From Polaromonas sp. JS666 (GTDB lineage Bacteria > Pseudomonadota > Gammaproteobacteria > Burkholderiales > Burkholderiaceae_C), in contig NC_007948.1 in the NCBI RefSeq assembly GCF_000013865.1, positions 868,001-932,000 of the forward strand: 64,000 nt of DNA, read 5' to 3'. The notes under the pieces are model-generated. The model had not been told where the DNA came from. It made no database searches and worked only from the letters and a program-made list of their open reading frames with translations. Of this stretch, positions 20,376 through 28,474 are shown one piece after another (position 1 is the first letter of the stretch; every line of letters begins with the position of its first letter). The position numbers and the translations under genes were made by a program.

Positions 20376-21001
20376 TGAGTTCCATTCGCCGATGGCTTCT
20401 GGCCGGACTCCTGGTGCTGGTGCCTCTGGCCATCACCTTGTGGGTACTCGACTGGATCGTGGGAACGCTGGACCAGACCCTGCTGATTCTTCCGGGCGCC
20501 TGGCACCCCGACAGGCTGCTCGGGTTTCACATTCCCGGTTTCGGGGTGTTGCTGACGCTGCTTATCGTGCTGCTGATGGGTGCCATTGCCAGCAATTTCT
20601 TCGGCAAAAAGCTGGTCTCCTGGGGTAATTCGTTGCTGCACCGTATTCCGATTGTGCGGTCCATCTATTCGAGCGTGAAGCAGGTGTCTGACACCCTGTT
20701 TTCCGAGAGCGGCGATGCCTTTCGCCAGGCCCTGCTGGTGCAATGGCCGCGTGAAGGCGTCTGGACGATCGGGTTCCTGACCGGTTTTCCCGGTGGTGAT
20801 GTGGCCAACCATTTGCCCGATGATTACCTGAGCGTCTACGTCCCCACGACCCCCAACCCGACGGGCGGCTACTTCGTCATGCTGAAAAAAGCAGAGTGCA
20901 TCGAGTTGAAAATGAGCGTCGATGAGGCGCTGACGTACGTGATTTCGATGGGCGTTGTTGTTCCCGCAAAGCCCCTCCCGCCGCCGACTCAACCCCTGTA
21001 A
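20372..21001 (+). CDS. DUF502 inner-membrane protein
   Basis: This 209-residue DUF502 protein has two N-terminal membrane helices (about residues 8-30 and 52-72, [19 protein letters not shown]). A soluble domain follows with the conserved [31 protein letters not shown] and TTPNPTGGY segments. Function is unknown; it recurs immediately upstream of aspS in betaproteobacteria. Its start overlaps the FmdB-like gene. The stop is 52 bp before the aspS start. Confidence 0.92.
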   Translation: MMSSIRRWLLAGLLVLVPLAITLWVLDWIVGTLDQTLLILPGAWHPDRLLGFHIPGFGVLLTLLIVLLMGAIASNFFGKKLVSWGNSLLHRIPIVRSIYSSVKQVSDTLFSESGDAFRQALLVQWPREGVWTIGFLTGFPGGDVANHLPDDYLSVYVPTTPNPTGGYFVMLKKAECIELKMSVDEALTYVISMGVVVPAKPLPPPTQPL

Positions 21002-21053
21002 ACGGCGAAAACTGCCCAAGAGCCCAAGAGGCATTGAAAGTTCGAGTATTTTT

Positions 21054-22859
21054 ATGGCTATCGTTTCCCAAATGCGTTCCAATTATTGCGGTCTGGTGAC
21101 CGAAAGCCTCATGGGCCAGACCGTCAGCCTGTGCGGCTGGGTCAACCGCCGGCGCGACCATGGCGGCGTGATTTTTATTGACCTGCGTGACCGCGAGGGT
21201 TACGTGCAGGTGGTCTGCGACCCGGACCGCGCCGATATGTTCAAGACCGCTGAAGGCGTGCGCAACGAGTTCTGCGTCCAGGTCAAGGGCGTGGTGCGCG
21301 CCCGCCCTGAGGGCACGGTCAATGACCACCTGAAAAGCGGCAAGATCGAGGTGCTGTGCCATGAGCTGACCGTGCTCAACCCCAGTGTCACGCCGCCCTT
21401 CCAGCTCGATGACGACAACCTGTCGGAGACGACGCGCCTGACGCACCGCGTGCTGGACCTGCGCCGCCCCTACATGCAGAAGAACCTGATGCTGCGTTAC
21501 CGCGTGGCCATGGAGACGCGCAAGTTCCTCGACACCCATGGTTTCATCGACATTGAAACCCCGATGCTGACCAAGAGCACGCCCGAAGGCGCGCGCGATT
21601 ACCTGGTGCCCAGCCGCGTCAACGAAGGGCAGTTTTTTGCATTGCCGCAAAGCCCACAGCTGTTCAAGCAGTTGCTGATGGTGGCCGGCTTTGACCGCTA
21701 CTACCAGATCACCAAGTGCTTTCGTGACGAAGACCTGCGCGCCGACCGCCAGCCCGAATTCACGCAGATCGATATCGAGACGTCCTTCATGGCGGAGCAG
21801 GACATCCGCGACATGTTCCAGGGCATGATCAGCAACATCTTCAAGACCGTGCTGGATACCGACCTGGGCGAGTTCCCGGTGATGGCCTACAACGATGCCA
21901 TGCACCGGTACGGCTCCGACAAGCCCGACCTGCGGGTGAACCTCGAATTCACCGAGCTGACCGATGTCATGGCCGATGTCGATTTCAAGGTGTTCAGCAC
22001 GCCGGCCACCACCAAGGGCGGCCGCGTGGTTGCGCTGCGCGTGCCGGGTGGCTCCGAGATGAGCCGCGGCGAGATCGACGGCTACACCGAGTTTGTCAAG
22101 ATCTACGGCGCCAAGGGCCTGGCCTGGATCAAGGTCAATGATGCGGGCAAGGGCCGTGAAGGGCTGCAGAGCCCCATCGTCAAGAACCTCCATGACGCAG
22201 CCATCGCCGAAATCCTCAAGCGCACCGGTGCCCGGAACGGTGACCTGATTTTCTTTGGCGCCGACAAGGAAAAAGTCGTCAACGACAGCATCGGCGCCCT
22301 GCGCCTGAAGGTCGGCCACAGCGAATTCGGTAAAAAGACCGGCCTGTTCACCGCCGGCTGGAAGCCGCTGTGGGTCGTGGACTTTCCAATGTTTGAATTT
22401 GATGAAGAAGGCCAGCGCTGGAGCGCGGTGCACCACCCCTTCACGGCACCCAAGGACGGGCACGAAGACTGGATGGACACCGATCCCGGACGCTGCATCT
22501 CCAAGGCCTACGACATGGTGCTCAACGGCTGGGAGCTCGGTGGGGGCTCGGTCCGTATCCACCGTGCCGATGTGCAGAACAAGGTGTTCAATGCGCTGAA
22601 GATCGGGCCGGAAGAAGCGCAGCAGAAATTCGGCTTCCTGCTGGATGCCCTGCAATACGGCGCTCCGCCGCACGGTGGCCTGGCCTTTGGCCTGGATCGC
22701 ATCGTCACCATGATGACCGGGGCCGAGTCGATCCGTGACGTGATTGCCTTCCCGAAAACCCAGCGGGCGCAGTGCCTGTTGACCCATGCGCCGAGCCCGG
22801 TCGATGAAAAGCAGCTGCGCGAGCTGCATATCCGCCTGCGCAATCCGCTGCCGGTTTGA
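21054..22859 (+). CDS. aspS: Aspartyl-tRNA synthetase
   Basis: This class II synthetase charges tRNA with aspartate. It has 601 residues. The N-terminal OB-fold anticodon domain shows [20 protein letters not shown]. Class II motif 2 is [18 protein letters not shown] and motif 3 is [15 protein letters not shown]. The bacterial insertion (GAD) domain lies between about residues 300 and 420. The start at 21054 ([15 protein letters not shown]) is likely; 21072 is possible. Bacteria of this group commonly use a non-discriminating AspRS with GatCAB, which cannot be judged here. It is followed by a repeat and nudB. Confidence 0.97.
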   Translation: MAIVSQMRSNYCGLVTESLMGQTVSLCGWVNRRRDHGGVIFIDLRDREGYVQVVCDPDRADMFKTAEGVRNEFCVQVKGVVRARPEGTVNDHLKSGKIEVLCHELTVLNPSVTPPFQLDDDNLSETTRLTHRVLDLRRPYMQKNLMLRYRVAMETRKFLDTHGFIDIETPMLTKSTPEGARDYLVPSRVNEGQFFALPQSPQLFKQLLMVAGFDRYYQITKCFRDEDLRADRQPEFTQIDIETSFMAEQDIRDMFQGMISNIFKTVLDTDLGEFPVMAYNDAMHRYGSDKPDLRVNLEFTELTDVMADVDFKVFSTPATTKGGRVVALRVPGGSEMSRGEIDGYTEFVKIYGAKGLAWIKVNDAGKGREGLQSPIVKNLHDAAIAEILKRTGARNGDLIFFGADKEKVVNDSIGALRLKVGHSEFGKKTGLFTAGWKPLWVVDFPMFEFDEEGQRWSAVHHPFTAPKDGHEDWMDTDPGRCISKAYDMVLNGWELGGGSVRIHRADVQNKVFNALKIGPEEAQQKFGFLLDALQYGAPPHGGLAFGLDRIVTMMTGAESIRDVIAFPKTQRAQCLLTHAPSPVDEKQLRELHIRLRNPLPV

Positions 22860-22860
22860 A

Positions 22861-22954
22861 TGTGGCCCCCACGGTCGCTCGCTTCGCGTAGCTTCCTGCC
22901 CCCCGAGGGGGCCGCTGCGCCTGCGGCCCGGCTGAGCCGGTTCCGCGGCCCCTG
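22861..22954 (+). repeat. Large dispersed palindromic repeat, copy C
   Basis: This is the inverted partner of 17588-17682. It begins TGTGGCCCCCACGGTCGCTC, contains the GCCCCCCGAGGGGGCC palindrome and ends CGCGGCCCCTGC. It lies between aspS and nudB. Confidence 0.85.
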
Positions 22955-23020
22955 CTTGAAGGGGGTGCCGTCACCACGCTTGCTCGTTGCGCCTCGGGGG
23001 CCGTCGGTGTTTGAGGAGCC

Positions 23021-23467
23021 ATGAAGCGCTTCAAGATTCCCGAGTCGGTGCTGGTCGTCATCCATACGCCGCAGCTCGATGTGCTGTTGCTGGAGCGAGC
23101 CGACCATCCGGGCTTCTGGCAGAGCGTCACCGGCTCCAAAGACACGGTGGACGAACCGCTTTTGCAGACGGCGCTGCGCGAGGTGAGGGAAGAAACCGGC
23201 ATCGTCGCCGCACCCGCGCAATTTCGCGACTGGGCGCTCTCCAACAGTTACGAGATTTACCCGGCCTGGCGCCACCGTTACGCGCCAGGGGTGACGCACA
23301 ATACCGAGCATGTGTTCGGCTTGTGCGTGCCCGAGACCTGCGCTGTGACCCTCCATCCGCGCGAGCACACAGCCTGGCAGTGGTTGCCGTACCGGGCCGC
23401 CGCCGATCTCTGTTTTTCACCCTCAAACGCCGAAGCGCTCCTGTTCCTGCCACGCTTCATGGCTTGA
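23021..23467 (+). CDS. nudB: Dihydroneopterin triphosphate diphosphatase NudB
   Basis: This 148-residue Nudix hydrolase removes pyrophosphate from dihydroneopterin triphosphate in the folate pathway. The Nudix box is seen as G-x5-E and REVREETGI (residues about 40-60). The sequences SVLVVIHTPQLDVLLLERAD, FWQSVTGSK and NSYEIYPAWRHRYAPGVTHN match NudB rather than general Nudix enzymes. It follows aspS, the usual order in this group. folE, encoding the enzyme that makes its substrate, is only about 1.6 kb downstream. Confidence 0.92.
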   Translation: MKRFKIPESVLVVIHTPQLDVLLLERADHPGFWQSVTGSKDTVDEPLLQTALREVREETGIVAAPAQFRDWALSNSYEIYPAWRHRYAPGVTHNTEHVFGLCVPETCAVTLHPREHTAWQWLPYRAAADLCFSPSNAEALLFLPRFMA

Positions 23468-23663
23468 CGCGGACCCGGCCGCGCGGTTGGTCTTGTCGTT
23501 CTACTTCACGCCGGGGCCGGTGCGCTGCCCGCATCTGGGTCGCAGCCGATTGGCAAATGCAGGGCAGTCGGTTTAAATGGGCTGACAAGTCCGTCCTCAT
23601 GACACCTGACACCTGACACCTGAAACCCACCAGCCCTGCCCCTCACACGAAATTCCCCGGCCC

Positions 23664-24908
23664 ATGTCCCCACCCCACAAGTCCGAAGCCGTGCAATTGC
23701 TCGAGGGCGCCCAGGCCTTGTTTCCGGCCCTCATCGAGGCCTTTGATGCCGCGGTCAACTGGATACAGCTGGAAACCTATATTTTTGATGTTCACGGAGT
23801 CGCAGCGGAGGTGGCCGAGGCGCTGGCGCGGGCAGCGGGGCGCGGCGTGACGGTGCAGGTGCTGGTCGATGGCATCGGCACCGGTCCTTTGCCGGCCGAG
23901 TGGCAAAAAAAGTTCAGCGAAACGGGCGTGCAGTGGTGCGTCTACTCACCGCTGGGTACCGGTTTCGGCGGGTTGGGCGGCTTGGGCATGCTGCTGCCAG
24001 ACCGCTGGCGCAGGCTGCACCGCAAGCTGTGCGTGGTAGACCAGCGCGTGGTTTTTTGTGGCGGCATCAATGTGCTGGATGACTTCTACGATCCGAACCA
24101 TGGGGAGCTCCAGTCCCCGCGCCTGGATTTCGCCGTGGCTGTGACCGGGCCGCTGGCCGCCGATGCTGCCGACGCCGCCGCCCTGCTGTGGTGGCGCGTT
24201 CAGGCCGGCTACAGCGCACGGCAAAGGCATTTGAGCGCGGCGTGGGAAAAGTTCAAGGCGGCCGGTTACGGCGGCCGCACCGGCAACGGGATGCTCACCG
24301 GCCGGCCACATTTCAGGCTTGTCGGTGCGCCGGGCGCGCGGGCCGCGCTGATCTTGCGCGACAACCTGCGCAACCGCAGCAGCATCGAGCGTGCTTACCG
24401 CAAGGCGATTGGCCAGGCGCGCCAGGAAATCATCATTGCCAACGCTTATTTCCTGCCCGGCGGCAAACTGCGCCGCGCCCTCATCAATGCGGCCAGACGC
24501 GGTGTGAGCGTGACCCTGCTGCTGCAGGGACGCTACGAATACTTCATGCAATACCATGCGGCGCGGCCGGTGTACGGCGCCCTGTTGGCGGCAGGGGTGG
24601 AAATCCATGAATACGAGGCCAGTTTTCTGCATGCCAAGGTGGCCGTCGTGGACGGACGTTGGGCCACGGTGGGCTCGTCCAACCTGGATCCGCTCAGTTT
24701 GCTGCTGGCCCGGGAGGCCAATGTGGTGGTGGAGAACAAGGCGTTTGCCGAAGCGTTGAGAGACCGCCTGTGCGTGGCCATGACCAGCTACGGCCGGCGC
24801 ATCGACCCCGCCGTCTACAGCCAGCGGCCGCTGGGCCAGCGTCTGCGGGGCTGGATGGCCTATGCCCTGATGCGACTGGCCTTGCTGATAACCGGACAGC
24901 GTTACTGA
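23664..24908 (+). CDS. clsB: Cardiolipin synthase B (phospholipase D family)
   Basis: This 414-residue phospholipase D-type enzyme carries two HKD active-site motifs: HRKLCVVDQRVVFCGG (about residue 117) and HAKVAVVDGRWATVGSSNLD (about residue 321). It likely makes cardiolipin from phosphatidylglycerol and phosphatidylethanolamine, as E. coli ClsB does. The start MSPPHKSEAVQLLEGAQALFPALIEAFDAA and the length match ClsB. No N-terminal membrane helices are present, which separates it from ClsA. ClsB is the best assignment, although other PLD-type cardiolipin synthases cannot be excluded. Confidence 0.9.
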   Translation: MSPPHKSEAVQLLEGAQALFPALIEAFDAAVNWIQLETYIFDVHGVAAEVAEALARAAGRGVTVQVLVDGIGTGPLPAEWQKKFSETGVQWCVYSPLGTGFGGLGGLGMLLPDRWRRLHRKLCVVDQRVVFCGGINVLDDFYDPNHGELQSPRLDFAVAVTGPLAADAADAAALLWWRVQAGYSARQRHLSAAWEKFKAAGYGGRTGNGMLTGRPHFRLVGAPGARAALILRDNLRNRSSIERAYRKAIGQARQEIIIANAYFLPGGKLRRALINAARRGVSVTLLLQGRYEYFMQYHAARPVYGALLAAGVEIHEYEASFLHAKVAVVDGRWATVGSSNLDPLSLLLAREANVVVENKAFAEALRDRLCVAMTSYGRRIDPAVYSQRPLGQRLRGWMAYALMRLALLITGQRY

Positions 24909-24955
24909 GCCCATCGCCCCGGCACTGGCGGGGGAGCCGTGGCAGCCCCTATTTT

Positions 24956-25018
24956 GCTATCAAATATATAGCTTCATGCGCTTGTGTCCTGTGGGCTGGG
25001 AGCTTAAAACCTTGTAAA
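24956..25018 (+). repeat. Short dispersed palindromic repeat, copy 3
   Basis: GCTATCAAATATATAGC is followed by TTCATGCGCTTGTG and a tail to AAACCTTGTAAA. This is the clearest full-length copy in the window. It lies between clsB and folE, about 45 bp upstream of the folE start, so it could influence folE expression. Confidence 0.75.
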
Positions 25019-25061
25019 TTTCGGGACAAGACTGTTTCAGGACGGGCTGGTAATATCAGGC

Positions 25062-25784
25062 ATGCTTATGAAATCCACCACGCACCCCCAGGGGTCCACC
25101 GACGAGGGAACGCCCGTATCCGTGAAGATCCGCGAGCGCCTGCATCAGGCACGCAAGCGTTTTCATGCGAACGACAACATTGCCGCGTTCATTGAACCGG
25201 GCGAGCTCGAAAAGCTGCTTGACGAAGTTGAAGTCAAGATGCAGACCGTGCTCGACAGCCTGGTGATCGATACCGCCGGCGATCACAACACCAACAACAC
25301 CGCGCGCCGCGTCGCCAAGATGTATCTGAACGAGGTGTTCAAGGGCCGTTATGTGCAGCCGCCCACCATCACCGAATTCCCCAATGCCGAACACCTCAAC
25401 GAATTGATGATCGTCGGGCCGATCACCGTGCGCAGCGCCTGCTCGCACCACTTCTGCCCGGTCATCGGCAAGATCTGGATCGGGGTGATGCCCAATGAAC
25501 ACACCAATGTGATCGGCCTGTCCAAATACGCGCGGCTGGCCGAGTGGGTGATGGGGCGCCCGCAGATCCAGGAAGAGGCCGTGGTGCAGCTGGCCGATCT
25601 CATCATGGAGAAAACACAGCCGGATGGCCTGGCCATCGTGATGGAAGCCAGCCACTACTGCATGGCCTGGCGCGGTGTCAAGGACATGGACAGCAAGATG
25701 ATCAATTCGGTGATGCGCGGCGTATTCCTGAAGGACCCCAACCTGCGCCGTGAATTCCTTGCCCTGATTCCACAGAAAGGATGA
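25062..25784 (+). CDS. folE: GTP cyclohydrolase I
   Basis: FolE converts GTP to dihydroneopterin triphosphate, the first step of tetrahydrofolate (pterin) synthesis. It has 240 residues. The zinc ligands lie in ITVRSACSHHFCPVIGKI and in ASHYCMAWRGVKD, and the SKYARLAEWVMGRPQIQE motif is also present. Two ATGs (25062 and 25068) are plausible, and the N-terminal 25 residues are variable. A BLUF photoreceptor gene starts 4 bp after its stop, so the two are almost certainly co-transcribed. Confidence 0.96.
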   Translation: MLMKSTTHPQGSTDEGTPVSVKIRERLHQARKRFHANDNIAAFIEPGELEKLLDEVEVKMQTVLDSLVIDTAGDHNTNNTARRVAKMYLNEVFKGRYVQPPTITEFPNAEHLNELMIVGPITVRSACSHHFCPVIGKIWIGVMPNEHTNVIGLSKYARLAEWVMGRPQIQEEAVVQLADLIMEKTQPDGLAIVMEASHYCMAWRGVKDMDSKMINSVMRGVFLKDPNLRREFLALIPQKG

Positions 25785-25788
25785 TCCC

Positions 25789-26211
25789 ATGTTAGTCCGT
25801 TTGCTTTATGCCAGTCGCGCGCTGGACACCCGTCCCGATGCGATTGAGGCCATTCTGACCCAGTCGCGCCAGTACAACCCGACCTGCGGCATCACCGGCA
25901 TTCTTTGTTACGGTGGGGGGATTTTTCTGCAGGCCATCGAGGGCGGCCGCATGGCCGTCAGCGAGCTGTATGGCCACATCCAGCGGGACCCGCGCCACAA
26001 GGACGTGGCGCTGCTCGACTATGAAGAAATTTCCGAACGCCGCTTCGGCGGCTGGACCATGGGGCAGGTCAACCTGCTCAAGCTCAACCACTCCATCCTG
26101 CTGAAATATTCCGAAAAGCCGGAACTCGACCCTTACTCGGTATCGGGCAAGGTATCGATGGCCTTGCTGGAGGAATTGATGGCGACCGCCGCCATCATTG
26201 GCCGGGCCTGA
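25789..26211 (+). CDS. Stand-alone BLUF-domain blue-light sensor
   Basis: This 140-residue protein is a BLUF (blue light using FAD) domain with a ~45-residue helical extension, a short-type photoreceptor. Residues needed for the photocycle are in place: Tyr7 (LVRLLYASR), Asn30 (QYNPTCGITG), Gln48 (FLQAIEGG), and Trp89 and Met91 (GGWTMGQV). It should therefore bind flavin and respond to blue light by shifting its hydrogen-bond network. There is no output domain, so a protein partner is expected. It is 4 bp downstream of folE; the partner and physiological response are unknown. Confidence 0.93.
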   Translation: MLVRLLYASRALDTRPDAIEAILTQSRQYNPTCGITGILCYGGGIFLQAIEGGRMAVSELYGHIQRDPRHKDVALLDYEEISERRFGGWTMGQVNLLKLNHSILLKYSEKPELDPYSVSGKVSMALLEELMATAAIIGRA

Positions 26212-26262
26212 TTGCTGGCACGGTTTTCATTGTGACCGGCGTGATGGTGCTGCTGGCAGTGG

Positions 26263-27093
26263 GTGCATGAGCATATGACGTCCGGCCTGCTGATCGGTTG
26301 CGACTTTTCCAGCAGTCCCACACGGCGCAAGCCGATCGTGATGGCTGCGGGCACTGCATCGCAGGGGCGGGTGCTGCTGGCCCGTCTCGAACGCGTGGCC
26401 TCACTGGATGAATTTGATGAATGGCTGCGCCGTGAAGGTGCCTGGATCGCTGCCTTCGATTTCCCGTTCGGCCTGCCGCGTGAATTGGTGGTGCATCTCG
26501 GCTGGCCCGAGCAGTGGCCAGCCCTGATTCGCCATTACGCCAGCCTGAGCCGGCCGGAGATACGCGACACCTTCGCCGCCTTTTGCGATGCGCGCCCCGT
26601 CGGAGGGAAGTTTGCCCACCGCGCGGCAGACAGGCCGGCCGGCTCCAGTCCATCCATGAAGTGGGTGAATCCGCCTGTGGCCTATATGCTGCATGCCGGT
26701 GTGCCCCGGCTGCTGGAAGCTGGCGTGCACCTTCCGTGCCTGCACGAGGGGGATGTCAACCGTGTCGCGCTGGAAGGCTATCCCGGACTGCTGGCCCGGG
26801 AGGTGCTCGGCAACCGGTCCTACAAAAGTGATGACCGCGCCAAGCAGACAGCCGATCGCCTGATTGCGCGCAAGGACCTGATCACCGCACTGGAGCACGG
26901 ACAGACCCGGCTGGGGGTGCGCCTGAAGGTCAGCCATGCCCAGCGGGACGCCCTCGTGGACGATGCCAGCGGCGACAGCCTGGATGCCGTGTTGTGCCTC
27001 ATGCAGGCGGCGTGGGCAGCGCAGCAGGGTGCCCCCCACTATGGCTTGCCACCCGACACGGACACGCTGGAAGGCTGGGTGGTCACTGCCTAG
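26263..27093 (+). CDS. DUF429 family protein
   Basis: This protein of 276 residues starts at GTG 26263, or 272 residues from the ATG at 26275 (MTSGLLIGCDFSSSPTRRKP), which I find slightly more likely. The GCDFSSSP start, the AAFDFPFGLP segment, EGYPGLLAREVLG and SGDSLDAVLCLMQAAWA fit the DUF429 (predicted RNase H-like nuclease) family. The acidic residues in these segments could form a metal site. Function is not established. It lies 51 bp after the BLUF gene and could be a third member of the folE-BLUF transcript. Confidence 0.75.
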   Translation: MHEHMTSGLLIGCDFSSSPTRRKPIVMAAGTASQGRVLLARLERVASLDEFDEWLRREGAWIAAFDFPFGLPRELVVHLGWPEQWPALIRHYASLSRPEIRDTFAAFCDARPVGGKFAHRAADRPAGSSPSMKWVNPPVAYMLHAGVPRLLEAGVHLPCLHEGDVNRVALEGYPGLLAREVLGNRSYKSDDRAKQTADRLIARKDLITALEHGQTRLGVRLKVSHAQRDALVDDASGDSLDAVLCLMQAAWAAQQGAPHYGLPPDTDTLEGWVVTA

Positions 27094-27122
27094 AATACGA
27101 TGCGATGCGCCAGATTTGCTGG

Positions 27123-27130
27123 TTATTCGT
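27123..27130 (+). repeat. Target site duplication, left (TTATTCGT)
   Basis: This 8-bp sequence directly abuts the left inverted end of the transposon and is repeated exactly at 28247-28254. Confidence 0.85.
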
Positions 27131-27166
27131 AAGGGGTATCCGCTTAGCTCCAGCAATCGGATTTAA

Positions 27167-27188
27167 CTGGATGTCCATCCAGTTAATG
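27167..27188. terminator. Perfect 9-bp hairpin at left end of the transposon
   Basis: TAACTGGAT, a 4-base loop GTCC, and ATCCAGTTA form a perfect stem immediately inside the left inverted repeat, ending next to the stop of the SRAP remnant. The right end has only a weak counterpart near 28193-28210. It may be part of the transposon end structure or a small terminator; no U-tract follows. Confidence 0.4.
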
Positions 27189-27332
27189 CTACTCGCTCGA
27201 TGACGGCGAAGACAAGCCCTTGATGACGCTCTGGTAGGTCACCGGCTCGTAAAACTCCCTGATGTCGAGTTCGGCGCCGAAGTCGCGGATGTAGCGGCGG
27301 TAGTCCGCCCAGACCTGAGCCGAATAACACAT
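27189..27332 (-). pseudogene. Truncated SOS response-associated peptidase (SRAP/YedK-like)
   Basis: The 47-residue frame begins MCYSAQVWADYRRYIRDFG and continues ELDIREFYE, which matches the N-terminus of SRAP (YedK/HMCES) proteins, where Cys2 is the catalytic residue that crosslinks to abasic sites. After about 29 residues the sequence departs from the family and ends at a stop near the transposon end. Normal SRAP proteins are about 220 residues, so this is a remnant. It has a clear ATG with upstream sequence captured in the element. Confidence 0.7.
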
Positions 27333-27444
27333 GGGTGATCCTGACTCTCGATTTCCTCTTCGGCCCCCACGCATCGCCCGCGGTTCCGGGACAAGGAAAT
27401 CGGGCGGCCCATCGAGGTGACTGCCAGCGCGATGGCTCAGGGGC

Positions 27445-27987
27445 CTACGAATGAATGTGTTCCCCACCGCTTTCTTGCCAACGTTGCTGGATTTGCAAGG
27501 CATCTGCATCGGAGTGCGCTTTCACACCAAGCAGAATGCCGCCTACACGGAGTCCGACTTCGTACTGCTCGACGCGCGAGTCCGGAATGCCCCAATTCTT
27601 GAGTATTCCCATGAGGCCGATCGCTACACCAGTCGCTGCGGAAGCTATCAGTGCTATGGCGAACGGCCCGGCAACTATCCCGAAGCCAGGAATCAGTAAC
27701 ACGCCCACAGCTGCAACTACCGGCGCAAGCGTGCCCACCGTCCCACCCACCGGACCACCCCACGTGTTGTTCGCTGGGTTGTTGATATCTGCTGCAGCGG
27801 CCTTCTCTTCCAGATCAGTCGTATCTGGATGATCTGTGGTCGGGTTGTGGGCGAGAAAGTATCGTTGGCGAACTTCGTCGGACATGACCACATTGACATC
27901 GCTCTTGTCGTAGCCCAGGTCGACAACGGACTGGAAAGCGAGCTCCGCGCTGTCCTTGTCCTTGAACAAGCCAGTGACCATGGTCAT
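27445..27987 (-). CDS. Glycine-zipper general-stress-type membrane protein carried by the transposon
   Basis: This 180-residue protein starts at the ATG at 27987 (MTMVTGLFKDKDSAELAFQS), preceded by AAGGAG at good spacing; an upstream ATG at 28050 lacks a ribosome site. The N-terminal ~45 residues resemble the domain of YflT/GsiB-type general stress proteins (GLFKDKDSAELAFQSVVDLG). A central hydrophobic segment rich in Gly and Ala (about residues 75-128, GTVGTLAPVVAAVGVLLIPG onward) forms one or two membrane or zipper helices. The C-terminus reads GILLGVKAHSDADALQIQ. The precise function is unknown. It is the only apparently intact gene in the transposon. Confidence 0.8.
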   Translation of the reverse strand: MTMVTGLFKDKDSAELAFQSVVDLGYDKSDVNVVMSDEVRQRYFLAHNPTTDHPDTTDLEEKAAAADINNPANNTWGGPVGGTVGTLAPVVAAVGVLLIPGFGIVAGPFAIALIASAATGVAIGLMGILKNWGIPDSRVEQYEVGLRVGGILLGVKAHSDADALQIQQRWQESGGEHIHS

Positions 27988-28046
27988 CGCATTCTCCTTG
28001 TCGCAGTCAGAGTAGGGAGCAACCTTGCTTTTGGAGGATAGTAAGT

Positions 28047-28205
28047 TCAAACGCCCCTTTTCGGTGTCGGTCGCACGCAGCCAACCCTGTGGCCTCGGTG
28101 CGGAGCCGCTCGAACAGCGACGTCGGTGGCGAACCAGTCGAGAAATTCGTTCCAGCTTTGCGGGTAGTCCTTCCCAGCTTGTGGCGCTAATATCTGGTTA
28201 TCCAT
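28047..28205 (-). pseudogene. Transposase remnant, N-terminus only (IS1595-like)
   Basis: This 52-codon frame starts at the ATG at 28205, inside the right inverted end region. The first ~28 residues, including AGKDYPQSWNEFLDWFATD, resemble the start of IS1595-family transposases. After that the sequence reads through unrelated DNA to a stop at 28047. Nothing of the zinc ribbon or DDE catalytic core is present, so it cannot be active. It is too short to stand out in a simple ORF search. Confidence 0.65.
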
Positions 28206-28246
28206 CCAGCTATTCTGAACCTGCTGGAGCTAAGCGGATACCCTGT

Positions 28247-28254
28247 TTATTCGT
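28247..28254 (+). repeat. Target site duplication, right (TTATTCGT)
   Basis: Exact copy of 27123-27130, directly abutting the right inverted end of the transposon. Confidence 0.85.
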
Positions 28255-28474
28255 ACAGTTCTTCGGGTACATTTGGTGTTCAATCCGGTCAAGCTGCGCC
28301 GGGTCCTGCGCTCGGTCTTTAGGGGGGCTCTTTAGGGGCGTCAGTAGAGGCTCGGCTTCGGTGCCGGCGGAAAGGCACAAGACGCACAGGACGGTCGCGG
28401 TGCCTGTAAAAAATCATTAATTTCGGCCGAAAATCCGTCAGGCAAGGAATCGTGCGTTATCAATTTAACAGTCT

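Larger units (their letters stand above)
27131..28246. mobile_element. Non-autonomous transposon (IS1595-like ends) with stress-gene passenger
   Basis: The element is 1116 bp. Its ends are inverted repeats of about 25 bp (27131-27155 and 28222-28246) that match at 23 of 25 positions and share GGTATCCGCTTAGCTCCAGC. Each end is flanked by the same 8-bp direct repeat TTATTCGT (27123-27130 and 28247-28254), a target duplication. Inside, next to the right end, is a minus-strand fragment resembling the N-terminus of IS1595-family transposases. In the middle is a stress-type gene, and next to the left end is a truncated SRAP gene. With no complete transposase it can move only in trans. The family call is from the transposase start and 8-bp duplication, not from a database match. 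Confidence 0.85.

Noticed and set aside
20877..22829. 650-codon minus-strand open frame
   Set aside because: It is opposite aspS and shows no recognisable domain. The codon-bias shadow explanation is sufficient.
27131..28246. Integron cassette or attC site reading of the hairpin near 27167
   Set aside because: Terminal inverted repeats with an 8-bp target duplication explain the structure better, and no RYYYAAC/GTTRRRY pair or integrase was seen.
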